A DNA stretch of 64,000 nucleotides, taken from assembly GCA_963699835.1 (NCBI GenBank), contig CAVOVJ010000005.1, forward strand, positions 1-64,000. The letters are read 5' to 3'. This DNA comes from BM003 sp963699835. GTDB taxonomy: Bacteria > Pseudomonadota > Gammaproteobacteria > Steroidobacterales > BM003. Shown here one piece after another: positions 17,410 through 27,003 of this stretch (its first letter is position 1; the number at the start of each line of letters is the position of its first letter). The notes beneath the pieces are model-generated. The model was given only the letters and a program-made list of their open reading frames with translations, was not told the DNA's origin and did not search any database. The position numbers and the translations under genes are program-made.

Positions 17410-20253
17410 ACCAGCGCGTTGGCCAGAAGGCGCATCGTACCGAGGGTCGCGCCGCGAAACGACGGTGGTGCCGCGAACAGCACTATTTGCCCGTTGCCGA
17501 CCGCTTCGCGCACGAGATAGGCGCCGTGCGCCATTCGTTGCGCGGCTTCCGGCCACAGTAGTCCGCTCATCCGCAGGTCGAGGCCCTGTTCATCGGGCAG
17601 CGCCAGCCAGCCGGCGCGGCGTACTGTCTCGTCCTCGCCTTCAGCGTCGCTTTCGGCTTCAGCTCCAGGACGGTAGGTGCCGAGACGCACCGGTGTTTCA
17701 GCCGGCGGGGCCGAAAACAATACCGGCGCGTTGCCGTACAACACCGGCAACGTAGCCGCGCTGCCAAAGCTCAGCCAGTGCTCGCGATCGACGCGCGCCG
17801 CCACGAATGCGCCCTGTGGCATAAACAATTTCAGCCAATCGTCGCGTTTTTGCAGTTCCTCGATTTCGGGCCAGTCCGCATCCGCCGGCCACGGGAACTG
17901 ATAGTCGGTTGTGACACCGTGCGACCAGGCACTATCGCCAAGCCGCGTATCCTGCCCGGCCATCGCTTCGCGCAAAACCGCCAGTTCGAAAGTCTGCAGC
18001 TCCTCGAGCGCCTGCGGCAGCGCACGCACGGCATCCACGCCCTGGTCGGGTTGTGCGAGCTGCGCCGCGGAGTTGCCAATTGCAATCAGCGTACCCCCGG
18101 CAGCGACCCAGTCGTTGACCCGTTCCAAGGCCGCGCTGTCGAGTTCACCCTGCCAGCGGTCCGGCAATACCAGCACGTTATAGCGGCGCAGGTCGGTTTC
18201 AGCGAGCAGCGCCTCGTCGATCTGGCTGTGGCGGATGCCGATCTCCTGGTCCAGCAGTTTCCAGACGTTACCGTAGTCGTAGGGACGGATGCCGCCACGC
18301 GCCAGCACGGCGATGGATGGCGCGGCCAGGGGTACGAAATATCCGCCGCCGAGATCCGGTGCGTCGCCGGGTCCCCAGCCGCTCGTTATTGCGGTTGGCG
18401 CGATCTTCAGCTGGGTTGAGACCGCGTTGATCGCGCTCGCGAGTTCGTTTTCATCTCGGTTGTCGTAACGGGTAATGAGCACCGATCCGCGCGCAAACGC
18501 AGTGCCGTCGAGAGTAAATTCCTTCTCGGCGACGCGTGCGGTCAGGCCGCGCACGGCAAGCCGTGCCGCCGCGGCGACCGAGCGATCATCGCGGCCGTCA
18601 AATACATAGGCGAGTGCAGTGCCATCGACCGGTGGCGGCACGATTTCAGCCACGCTGACCGGCTCTACCTGGAGCGGCAGCGGGAGCGGCAGTTCCAGCG
18701 CCTCCAGCCCGAACATCATCGAGATATTCCATGACGTCACGTCGTAGAGTCGGGAGTCGTTGCGCATCAGCAGCTCACGGCGCTCCTTTTGCAGCGTCTC
18801 CTCCGGCATGCGCGGATCGAACTCGAGCAGCGTCGCGACCAGGTTGGCTTCCGGCTGGCGGTTGGGTACGAGCAGTGTTCCGACAGGAAGACGGACGCTG
18901 CTGGTGCGGCCGAGCTGGTCCTTGGCGCGGGTCATCAACGGCTGTGTCAGTCGGTAGACCTCGATGCCCTGGAGCTCCATCAGGTCGATAAAGCGCTGGA
19001 TGCGGCCTTCGTTGCCGTCGGCCAGGATGGCAAAGCTGCGCCGCGCGTAGGGTCCGTTGGCGCTGACCGCGGCACGGCGGATTTCAACGAAGTTGCGTTT
19101 CAGCTGATCGGCGTTTTCATGCAGCGTCTGCAGGTTGGCCAGGCTGCTGACCAGTTGATGATGGATCGCCTGCGAATAGGTCAAAACCGAGCCGTCCGCG
19201 CGGCGAATGCCGTCCTCATCGACGCTGGCCTGTTCGTACAACATGCCGACCGCGCCGCGAAAGCCCTGCCCAGGCGTTGGAATAGCCGGGATACCAGCCT
19301 TCGTTCCACTCGCCGGTGTAATAGGGCCAGTGGTTGGCGTCGAAAGCGCGCGCCTGGTCTGCCGCAAACCGCTCGACCCAGAGACGCAGCGACGGCGGCA
19401 AGTTCGGGTTATGCGGGTCGCGCGGTGGCGAGAACAGGTAGGTGTCCTGCGCCCCCATTTCGTGCACGTCCACAAACAGCAGCGGGTTCCAGCCGCCTGC
19501 CGCGGCGATGCGGCCACGGCTCTCGGGATTGACGCCATAGATCCAGTCGCGGTTCAGGTCGAACAGGTAGTGATTGGTCCTCCCCCAGGGCCAGTAGCCG
19601 GTGTGCAGCAACGACTGGTCGTCGATATTGCGTTGCCGTCCGCGATGCTGCGCGAGCTGCTCGCTGGTGCGATGGCGGCCATCGGGGTTCATCATCGGAT
19701 CGATCAACACGACGGTATCGCGCAACAAGGCCTCGACATCCGGATCGCGCGCCGCGGCCAGGTGATAGGCAAGCGCCAGGGCCGCATCGGCGCCGGAGGT
19801 TTCGTTGCCGTGAATTGAATATGCCATCCACGCAACGGCGGGAAGCTGTTGCAGCAATTCGTCCGCGTCGTCGGGCTCGATTTCGCGCGGATCGGCGATC
19901 TTCGCCCATCCGCGACGAATTTCGTCGAGACGGGCGATATTATCGGGATTGCTGATCGCGACGTAGAAAAGACCCCGTCCTTCGTAGCTGCGCGCATATT
20001 CGAATACCTCGACGCGCGGACTGGCTTTCGCATAGGCGTTGATGACTGCCTCTATCTCGGCCGGGGCCGCGATGCGTTTTCCGACGCTGAAGCCCAGCAG
20101 GCTCTCCAGAGTCGGAATCTCAGGATCGTAGTTTTCGCCAGCGAGGATTGGCTTCGGGTACACCAGGTCCGGTTCAACACCCGTTTCGCCGAGTGCGGCG
20201 AAAGGTAGCAAGCCAAAGCCGATAATGGCGACCAGCGTCTGCATTGCGCGCAT
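17367..20253 (-). CDS. Exported M14-family zinc carboxypeptidase-like protein (one frameshift)
   Basis: I chose ATG 20253 because AGGAG lies 7 bases upstream (20265-20261). The protein is ~961 residues after correction, with a signal peptide (ALGE region). The M14 domain is N-terminal: SIHGNETSG gives the HxxE zinc pair and LFVDVHEMGAQDT the third ligand, with NPDGRHR as substrate loop. The C-terminal two-thirds, including a GATase1-like segment (VLARGGIRPYDYGNVWKLL, LVLPDRWQGELD), is the usual partner in large bacterial M14 proteins. The frame breaks at CCC 19264-19266; one base less joins SNAWAG to FRGAVGMLYEQ. Probably degrades peptides in the periplasm or outside the cell. Confidence 0.87.
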
Positions 20254-20372
20254 GCATTGTCTCCTGATGAGCTGAAATTTCATTGTTGCGGGTTATCGGC
20301 CGCGGAGGATAACGTAACGGCTGCAGCCTTGGCATCAGGCCGGGCAAATGGAGTATCCGCTTATGTTTAATT

Positions 20373-21239
20373 TTGCCACGGTTCGCGGCGGTGCGATTGA
20401 TGATCCTGTTACTGGCGGCGGCGGTGCCGTTGCAGCTGGTGGCAGCCGAGCCCGAAGACAAGGACTATGTCGAGCGTATGAGCCGCGAACACCGCGACGA
20501 TGCCCCGGTAGCCAACCCCGCTTCGCAACGCGCCGTCGTTGTTCCGGTCGTCTCTGCACGAGTCGAATACGCGCGGGTGGGTGAGACCACGGTGAACGGC
20601 TTTCTGGCCAGGCCCGAGGAGGCGACCGGTGACCTGCCAGGGGTCATCCTGATCCACGAATGGTGGGGGCTGAACGACAACATACGTGCAATGGCGGAAC
20701 AGGTGGCGGCACGCGGTTATGTGGCGCTGGCGGTAGATCTCTACGGTGGCAAAACCGCGCAAAACGCAGTGGAGGCGCGCGAACTGGTGGGCCTGTCGAT
20801 GGAGAATAGCGCCGATATCGAGGAAAATCTGCGCCAGGCCCATCGCTATCTGACCACCACGGCAGGGGCGGCGCGCGTGGGTACGCTCGGCTGGTGTTTT
20901 GGTGGTGGCTGGTCGCTGAATGCCGCGCTGCTGATGCCCGCTAACATCGATGCAACCGTGATTTATTACGGTCGGCTGGTGACCGACCCGGAGGCGCTGA
21001 AGCCGCTCGATATGCCAGTACTCGGTATTTTTGGCAGCGAAGATCGGGGAATTACGGTTGAGTCGGTCCATGCCTTCGAAACCGCGATGCGCAGTCTCGG
21101 CAAGGATGTCACGATCAAGATCTACGAGGGCGCCAATCACGCGTTCGCCAACCCATCGGGCCAGCGCTACGATCCGCAGGCAGCCGAGGATGCGTGGGCA
21201 TTGACCGTGTCGTTTCTGGACCGTCACCTCAAGCGCTAG
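20373..21239 (+). CDS. Exported dienelactone hydrolase family protein
   Basis: The reading frame opens at TTG 20373; ATG 20400 (MILLLAAAVPLQL) is the more natural start and gives a 279-residue protein with signal peptide cleaved near VAA-EP. The alpha/beta-hydrolase core shows the family's cysteine nucleophile in GWCFGGGW, the acid in FGSEDRGI and the histidine in YEGANHAFAN. GVILIHEWWGLNDN is the oxyanion strand. Family members hydrolyse dienelactones or other small esters; a periplasmic location is predicted here. It is divergent from the M14 peptidase gene. Confidence 0.9.
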   Translation: MPRFAAVRLMILLLAAAVPLQLVAAEPEDKDYVERMSREHRDDAPVANPASQRAVVVPVVSARVEYARVGETTVNGFLARPEEATGDLPGVILIHEWWGLNDNIRAMAEQVAARGYVALAVDLYGGKTAQNAVEARELVGLSMENSADIEENLRQAHRYLTTTAGAARVGTLGWCFGGGWSLNAALLMPANIDATVIYYGRLVTDPEALKPLDMPVLGIFGSEDRGITVESVHAFETAMRSLGKDVTIKIYEGANHAFANPSGQRYDPQAAEDAWALTVSFLDRHLKR

Positions 21240-21290
21240 GTTGGCGAGCGCCGCGCCGGTTTTGCCGCAAACGCTATTGCGGTAAGGTTG

Positions 21291-22709
21291 ATGGCCGTTC
21301 AGTGTTCAGAGGTAAGAGCCTTGCGTCGACAGATTCCGGTGGTTTTGGGGCTCATCTTGTGGGTGACAGCGGCGCCGGCTGGCGCGCAACAACGGGGTAT
21401 GCGGGCACCACCGCTCGAGCAACCTGTACTGCATCAGATCGCCGCGGACGTTTCCGCAGAGCGGATCCGCGCCGATATCACGCGTCTGGTGGGCTTCGGC
21501 ACCCGCCATACGCTGTCTGATACCCGGTCGGATACACGCGGCATCGGCGCGGCGCGGCGCTGGATGCAGGCCCAGTTTCAGCAGATCGGCCGGGATTGCC
21601 GCGGTTGCCTCGAAGTCTTGCTGCAGAGTTCTTTTGTCGAAGGCGAAACGCGGATTCCCGGGCGTGCAGAGATCGTCAATGTTCTGGCGATACAGCGCGG
21701 CCAGACCGATCCGAACCGTTACGTCATTATTTCGGGAGACATCGATTCGCGTGTCTCGGACGTTATGGACTCGACTTCGGATTCGCCGGGTGCCAACGAC
21801 AACGCTTCCGGGCTTGCCGCCGTGCTCGAGGCAGCCCGCGTGTTGTCGCGTTTCAAGTTCTCCGGGTCCATCGTCTACGCCGGTCTGTCGGGTGAAGAGC
21901 AGGGTCTCTACGGGGGCAAGATCATGGCGACCAAGGCGATTGAGGACGGCTGGCGGATCGAGGCTGTTCTGAACAACGACATGATCGGCAATATCAGCGG
22001 GATAAACGGCGTTATCGACAACAGCACTGCCCGGGTCTTCTCCGAGGGCACGCGTGCTGTGGAGACTCCCGAGGAGGCCCGCTGGCGCAGATTCCACGGT
22101 GGCGAGAACGATTCGCCGTCGCGAAACCTGGCGCGTTACATCGACGTGATGGCCGACCGCTATGTCCCCAACCTCGATGCGATGCTGATATTCCGGCTCG
22201 ACCGTTTCGGGCGCGGGGGCCATCACCGGCCGTTCAATGACGCCGGTTTTCCGGCAGTCCGGGTGATGGAGACCAACGAGCATTACGATCGCCAGCATCA
22301 GGACCTTCGTGTTGAGAACGGCGTGCGTTACGGCGACGTTCTCGAAGGCGTGGATTTTGCCTATGCCGCAAAACTCACCGCGCTGAATGCGGTGTCGCTT
22401 GCCTCGCTGGCCTGGGCGCCGCCGTCGCCGGCAATGGTGACGATAGCAGGGGCCGTCAGCCCCAGCACCACACTGAGCTGGAGCCGTGCCGGCCGTCGCG
22501 AGGCGCCGCACCTGGCGGGGTACAAGATCTACTGGCGGCCGACCGATGCCGCGGTGTGGACGAACAGCAAATTCGTTGGCGATGTCGAGTCCTATACGCT
22601 CGAAAATGTCGTTGTCGATAACTACTTTTTTGGCGTTGCCAGCGTCAGTCAGTCTGGCTTTGAAAGCAGCGTTGTTTTCCCTGGACCGGAACCTGCCGCC
22701 GCCAACTGA
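21291..22709 (+). CDS. Exported M28-family metallopeptidase with C-terminal FnIII-like domain
   Basis: ATG 21291 follows the purine-rich GGTAAGG. The 472-residue product has a signal peptide (GLILWVTAAPAGA). Zinc-site elements are visible: ISGDIDSRVSD, SPGANDNASG, LSGEEQGLYG (catalytic and bridging glutamates), LNNDMIGN, and a late histidine region (YDRQHQD). In the first element an aspartate (GDID) stands where many M28 enzymes have histidine; I believe this occurs in a subset of the family. The last ~95 residues (TTLSWSRAG, HLAGYKIYWRP, FFGVASVSQSG) resemble a fibronectin type III domain. It is 15 bp upstream of the adaptor gene and probably co-transcribed with the exporter. Confidence 0.88.
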   Translation: MAVQCSEVRALRRQIPVVLGLILWVTAAPAGAQQRGMRAPPLEQPVLHQIAADVSAERIRADITRLVGFGTRHTLSDTRSDTRGIGAARRWMQAQFQQIGRDCRGCLEVLLQSSFVEGETRIPGRAEIVNVLAIQRGQTDPNRYVIISGDIDSRVSDVMDSTSDSPGANDNASGLAAVLEAARVLSRFKFSGSIVYAGLSGEEQGLYGGKIMATKAIEDGWRIEAVLNNDMIGNISGINGVIDNSTARVFSEGTRAVETPEEARWRRFHGGENDSPSRNLARYIDVMADRYVPNLDAMLIFRLDRFGRGGHHRPFNDAGFPAVRVMETNEHYDRQHQDLRVENGVRYGDVLEGVDFAYAAKLTALNAVSLASLAWAPPSPAMVTIAGAVSPSTTLSWSRAGRREAPHLAGYKIYWRPTDAAVWTNSKFVGDVESYTLENVVVDNYFFGVASVSQSGFESSVVFPGPEPAAAN

Positions 22710-22723
22710 GCGGCCAACCTGAA

Positions 22724-23863
22724 ATGCTGCGTCGCGCGTCTAAATGGATCATCGGTGTGACGATCCTGCTCGTGCTGGCGGGTATCGTTGTCAATGCTCT
22801 GCGACCCCGCCCGGTCAGTGTGGTAGTCGCCGCGGCAGAGGAAGGCATGGTTCGCGAAACGGTGGCGAATACCCGTGCCGGAACCGTAAAGGCCTGCCGC
22901 CGGGCGAAGCTGGCGCCCCCGGTCGGCGGCCAGATAGCGGAGCTGCCCGTGACAGAGGGCGACCGGGTGGAGCAGGGGCAATTGTTGCTGCGGCTCTGGA
23001 ACGACGATCTTGTGGCGCAGTCGCGCCTGGCGGAGCGCGATGTGGCGGCGGCCGGGGCCCGCGCCGAAGAGACCTGTGCCGAGGCCGATGTCGCCGGGCG
23101 CGAGTCGAAGCGGGTCAGCAAGCTGCGCGAAAGAGGGCTGTCGTCTGAAGAAGACGCCGATGTCGCGTCGGGCCATGCGCGCGCAAGCGCGGCCGCGTGC
23201 AGAGCCATGCGCAGCAGCGTCGGTGTCGCCCAGGCGCGGGTCGAGGTCGCTGCCGCGGCGTTGGAGCGGATGCGTCTGGTCGCCCCGTTTGCCGGTATCG
23301 TCGCCGAGGTCAATGGCGAGCTCGGCGAGTTCGTGACGCCGTCTCCGGTCGGAATTGCCACGCCGCCGGCGATCGACCTGGTCGATACCAGCTGTATCTA
23401 TATCACTGCCCCGATCGACGAAGTCGATGCCCCGGCGATTCGCACCGGCATGCGGGCCGACGTTACCCTCGACGCGTTTCGGGATCGCAGTTTCCCCGGC
23501 ACGGTAAGGCGTATCGCCCCGTATGTGCTGGATATCGAAAAACAGGCGCGAACGGTCGAAATCGAAGCCGAAATCGAAGCGCAAGCGGCAGTCGGCTTGT
23601 TGCCCGGTTATAGCGCCGATGTCGAGGTGATCATTGCCGAGCGTGAGCGCGTGTTGCGGGTGCCGACCGAGGCGATTTTCGATTCGACCCGCACCCTCGT
23701 GCTTGACCCGAGCAGCGGTTTGCTGGAGCAGCGCGAGGTGCAGACCGGGCTGGCCAATTGGGAGTACACCGAGATTACGGGAGGCCTCGCCCGCGGCGAA
23801 CGTGTCGTTTTATCGCTGGACCGAGAGGGAGTAGCGGCCGGCGTCGCCGCGCGCGAGGAGTAG
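22724..23863 (+). CDS. HlyD/MacA-like periplasmic adaptor subunit
   Basis: This 379-residue protein begins with an uncleaved N-terminal membrane anchor (WIIGVTILLVLAGIVVNAL). A lipoyl-like half (AKLAPPVGGQIAELPVTEGD), an alpha-helical hairpin (~95-175), the second lipoyl half (MRLVAPFAGIVAEVNGELGE) and a beta-barrel/membrane-proximal part (ALL VPTEAIFDS type) follow, in the order of MacA/RND adaptors. It should bridge the inner-membrane ABC permeases encoded next to an outer-membrane channel, for which no gene is present nearby. Confidence 0.9.
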   Translation: MLRRASKWIIGVTILLVLAGIVVNALRPRPVSVVVAAAEEGMVRETVANTRAGTVKACRRAKLAPPVGGQIAELPVTEGDRVEQGQLLLRLWNDDLVAQSRLAERDVAAAGARAEETCAEADVAGRESKRVSKLRERGLSSEEDADVASGHARASAAACRAMRSSVGVAQARVEVAAAALERMRLVAPFAGIVAEVNGELGEFVTPSPVGIATPPAIDLVDTSCIYITAPIDEVDAPAIRTGMRADVTLDAFRDRSFPGTVRRIAPYVLDIEKQARTVEIEAEIEAQAAVGLLPGYSADVEVIIAERERVLRVPTEAIFDSTRTLVLDPSSGLLEQREVQTGLANWEYTEITGGLARGERVVLSLDREGVAAGVAAREE

Positions 23864-23904
23864 ATGGGCGCGGGCTATACAGCGCCAGATTCGAATCCGG
23901 TCCG

Positions 23905-24588
23905 ATGATCGAGCTGCAGCAGATTTCGCGGGTTTTCCAGGTCGGCGATGAAGAGGTTCATGCGCTGGACGGCGTGAACCTGACGATCGGCGCTGGCGAG
24001 TACCTGTCCCTGATGGGTCCGTCGGGATCGGGGAAATCGACCCTGCTCAATATCCTCGGATTGCTCGACCGGCCAAGCGGCGGGCGCTACGTGCTCGATG
24101 GGCGTGACACGACAACGCTCGACGAGCATGAGCAGGCCGTGGTTCGCGGTCGAAAAGTGGGGTTTGTTTTCCAGTCGTTCCATCTGGTGCCACGTCTGAC
24201 CGCGTATGAGAATGTCGAGTTGCCGATGTTGCTTGCAGGCATCGCCGCCGCGGAACGGCGTGAGCGGGCCGGCGCGGCACTCGCTGCGATGGGGCTTGCG
24301 GACCGGGCCCGGCATCGACCCGACCAGCTCTCAGGCGGACAGCGCCAGCGCATCGCCATCGCGCGTGCGACGATCATGCGCCCGGCCGTACTTCTGGCCG
24401 ACGAGCCGACCGGAAATCTGGATAGCGCATCCGGAGCAGACGTCATCGGGGTACTGGAGGGCCTCAGCCGGGACGGCCTGACCCTGGTGGTGGTCACCCA
24501 TGATGCGGAAGTGGGGCGGCGCGCAGCGCGCCGTCTGCAGATGATCGATGGCAGGATCGTTGCCGATACCCCGGGAGAGCAACCATGA
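23905..24588 (+). CDS. ABC transporter ATPase, MacB/LolD type
   Basis: This 227-residue ATPase has all functional motifs: Walker A GPSGSGKST (~39), Q-loop FVFQSFHL, signature LSGGQRQR, Walker B VLLADEPTGNLDS and H-loop VVVTHD. The DEPTGNLDS wording is typical of the MacB/LolD/FtsE class, which drives mechanotransmission rather than transport across the inner membrane. It starts 41 bp after the adaptor gene and overlaps the first permease by ATGA. Confidence 0.94.
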   Translation: MIELQQISRVFQVGDEEVHALDGVNLTIGAGEYLSLMGPSGSGKSTLLNILGLLDRPSGGRYVLDGRDTTTLDEHEQAVVRGRKVGFVFQSFHLVPRLTAYENVELPMLLAGIAAAERRERAGAALAAMGLADRARHRPDQLSGGQRQRIAIARATIMRPAVLLADEPTGNLDSASGADVIGVLEGLSRDGLTLVVVTHDAEVGRRAARRLQMIDGRIVADTPGEQP

Positions 24589-25790
24589 GAGCCTTCGATA
24601 TCGCAGGATTTGCGCTCCAGTCGCTGCGCCGCGCACCGGCCCGTAGTTCGCTGATGTTGCTGGCGATGGGTATCGGCGTTGCGGCCGTTATGGTCCTGAC
24701 CGCGCTTGGGGAAGGCGCCCGGCGCTATGTGACCGGCGAGTTTGCGTCACTTGGTACCAACCTGGTGATAGTCATACCGGGGCGCTCGGAGACCACGGGC
24801 GCGTCGCCTGCGCTGTTCGCCGGTGAGACGCCGCGCGACCTGACGGTCGCGGATGCGGCAGCGCTTACCCGCAGCGCCCTGGTCAGCAAGGTTGCCCCGA
24901 TCATGGTCGGGTCTGCCGCAGCCTCATATGGCAGCCGCACCCGGGAGGTGCCGGTCATCGGTTCGACCGCGGAGATGCTGGCCGTGCGGCGCTGGAAACT
25001 GGCAGCCGGCGGGTTTCTGCCGCGCGGCGACTGGAGTCGGGGCGCAACCGTATGTGTCATCGGGGAGAAAATTCGCCGCGAGCTGTTCGGCGCTGCCCCG
25101 GCGATCGGCCAGTGGCTGCGGATCGGAGACTGGCGTTTTCGGGTCGTCGGGGTGCTGGCCTCGGAAGGCCGGTCGATTGGTGTCGATGTCCAGGAACTCG
25201 TTGTCATTCCGGTCGCTTCGGCGGAGGCGCTGTTCAATAGCCAGGCGTTGTTTCGTGTTCTGGTCGAGGCACGCAGCCGCGAGGTGATGCCGCGGGTCAC
25301 GCAGTTCGTGCTCGATACGTTGCGCGAGCGGCACCAGGGCGAGGAGGATGTCACGGTCATTACCCAGGATGCGGTGCTCGCAACCTTTGATCGCATATTC
25401 CGCGCCCTGACGATGACGCTGGGCGGCATCGCGGCGATCAGTCTTGCGGTTGCCGGCATCCTGATCATGAATGTGATGCTGGTCGCGGTCAGCCAGCGCA
25501 CCGCCGAGATCGGGTTGCTCAAGGCGCTGGGTGCGGACCGGCGCCAGATCATTGCGCTGTTTCTGGTCGAGGCGGTATTGCTGTCGATACTGGGTGCCGT
25601 CGTTGGATTGCTGGTCGGGGCCGCCGGTAGCTGGGGCATCGGGCGGATCTATCCGGCGCTGGATGTCGTTGCGCCGGGTTGGGCGATCGCAGCCGCAGCC
25701 GCGGTAGCGATGGCTACCGGCCTGTTGTTCGGCATCCTGCCCGCGCGCCGCGCCGCGCAACTCGATCCGATCCGGGCGCTGGCCGGCTGA
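24585..25790 (+). CDS. MacB-type ABC transporter permease 1
   Basis: This is a 401-residue membrane protein whose start overlaps the ATPase stop. Topology is that of MacB/FtsX permeases: one N-terminal membrane helix (SLMLLAMGIGVAAVMVLTAL), a large periplasmic MacB_PCD domain (~45-270), and three C-terminal helices (IAAISLAVAGILIMNVML, the VEAVLLSILGAVVGLLVG region, and IAAAAAVAMATGLLFGI). The FtsX-signature RTAEIGLLKALGADRRQI contacts the ATPase. It likely pairs with permease 2 as a heterodimer. Confidence 0.92.
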   Translation: MRAFDIAGFALQSLRRAPARSSLMLLAMGIGVAAVMVLTALGEGARRYVTGEFASLGTNLVIVIPGRSETTGASPALFAGETPRDLTVADAAALTRSALVSKVAPIMVGSAAASYGSRTREVPVIGSTAEMLAVRRWKLAAGGFLPRGDWSRGATVCVIGEKIRRELFGAAPAIGQWLRIGDWRFRVVGVLASEGRSIGVDVQELVVIPVASAEALFNSQALFRVLVEARSREVMPRVTQFVLDTLRERHQGEEDVTVITQDAVLATFDRIFRALTMTLGGIAAISLAVAGILIMNVMLVAVSQRTAEIGLLKALGADRRQIIALFLVEAVLLSILGAVVGLLVGAAGSWGIGRIYPALDVVAPGWAIAAAAAVAMATGLLFGILPARRAAQLDPIRALAG

Positions 25791-25799
25791 GGTTGGCGC

Positions 25800-26999
25800 A
25801 TGCAAGCACGCGATCTGCTGAAGTTCACGTTTGGTTCGGTGCGCGCTCACAGGACGCGCACCGGGCTGACCACGCTGGGTATCGCCGTCGGTATCAGCGC
25901 AGTCGTTCTGCTGACCTCGATAGGTGAGGGCATCAACCGCTTCGTGCTCGCGGAGTTTACCCAGTTCGGCACCACGATCATCGGAATCAATCCGGGCAAG
26001 GCGACGACCTTTGGCGCGTCGGCCGGCATATTTAATACAGTGCGGCCGCTTTCTATTGACGATGCCGAGGCGCTCGCCCGGGCTCCGTATGTAGAGTCGG
26101 TGGTGCCGCTGGTACAGGGGAATGCCGAGGTAGAAGTCGGCGGCCGCAAGCGGCGAACAACGGTCTATGGGGTCGGCAACGAGTTTCCCCAGGCATTCAG
26201 TTTCGCCGTAGCCAGCGGTGAATTTCTCCCGGACGACGACCCACGCGCACCGCGCGCACTTGCGGTGCTTGGCAGCAAGCTGCGGCAGGAGTTGTTTGGC
26301 GCGAGTAATGCCCTCGGCGGGCGCATTCGTGTTGGCGGGGCGCGCTACCGGGTGGTCGGTGTGATGGAGCCGAAAGGCCAGGTCCTCGGTTTCGATCTCG
26401 ACGACACCGTCTATATCCCGGCGGCGCGGGCGCTGGAGATGTTCAACCGCGACAGCCTGATGGAAATCGACGTGATGTATGCCGAGGATGCGCCCATTGC
26501 CGAGGTCGTGGCAGCGATCGAACGCATCCTCGTATCGCGTCACGGCGGCGAGGACTTCACGATTACGACCCAGCAACAAATGCTCGATGTACTCGACTCG
26601 GTACTGGGCGTGCTCACTTTCGCGGTCGGCGCGCTTGGTGGCATTTCGCTGCTGGTCGGGGGCGTGGGTATCTTTACGATCATGGTGATCGCGGTGCGCG
26701 AGCGGACGGCGGAAGTCGGTCTGCTGCGCGCTCTCGGGGCGACGCGGCAACAGGTCCAGACACTGTTTCTTGCCGAGGCGGTCGTGCTGGCCGCTGCGGG
26801 CGGGTTGCTAGGCCTGTTGCTCGGTGCCGGGGGTGCGCAACTGCTCGGCGTCGCGGTGCCGGCGCTGCCGGTGCATACCCCGATGTTGTTCGTATTGCTG
26901 GCTGAGGTGACCGCGCTGACGATCGGGCTTGTGGCGGGCGTAATGCCGGCGCGTCAGGCTTCGCGCCTCGAGCCGGTGGAGGCATTGCGCGCCGAATGA
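25800..26999 (+). CDS. MacB-type ABC transporter permease 2
   Basis: This 399-residue protein follows permease 1 by 9 bp and has the same topology: an N-terminal helix (TTLGIAVGISAVVLLTSI), a periplasmic domain, and three C-terminal helices. The FtsX-signature is RTAEVGLLRALGATRQQV. It is clearly diverged from permease 1, so the two were duplicated long ago. The whole set (adaptor, ATPase, two permeases) resembles MacAB-like systems that move peptides, lipids or siderophores from the periplasm outward. Confidence 0.92.
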   Translation: MQARDLLKFTFGSVRAHRTRTGLTTLGIAVGISAVVLLTSIGEGINRFVLAEFTQFGTTIIGINPGKATTFGASAGIFNTVRPLSIDDAEALARAPYVESVVPLVQGNAEVEVGGRKRRTTVYGVGNEFPQAFSFAVASGEFLPDDDPRAPRALAVLGSKLRQELFGASNALGGRIRVGGARYRVVGVMEPKGQVLGFDLDDTVYIPAARALEMFNRDSLMEIDVMYAEDAPIAEVVAAIERILVSRHGGEDFTITTQQQMLDVLDSVLGVLTFAVGALGGISLLVGGVGIFTIMVIAVRERTAEVGLLRALGATRQQVQTLFLAEAVVLAAAGGLLGLLLGAGGAQLLGVAVPALPVHTPMLFVLLAEVTALTIGLVAGVMPARQASRLEPVEALRAE

Positions 27000-27003
27000 G
27001 GCG

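Noticed and set aside
21306..22511. A 401-codon open frame on the minus strand
   Set aside because: Antisense shadow of the M28 peptidase; composition and lack of motifs indicate GC-driven openness.
24924..26750. A 608-codon open frame on the minus strand
   Set aside because: It is fully antisense to the two MacB-type permeases, whose motifs and topology are clear. Its arginine/glutamine/aspartate-rich text has no domain logic.
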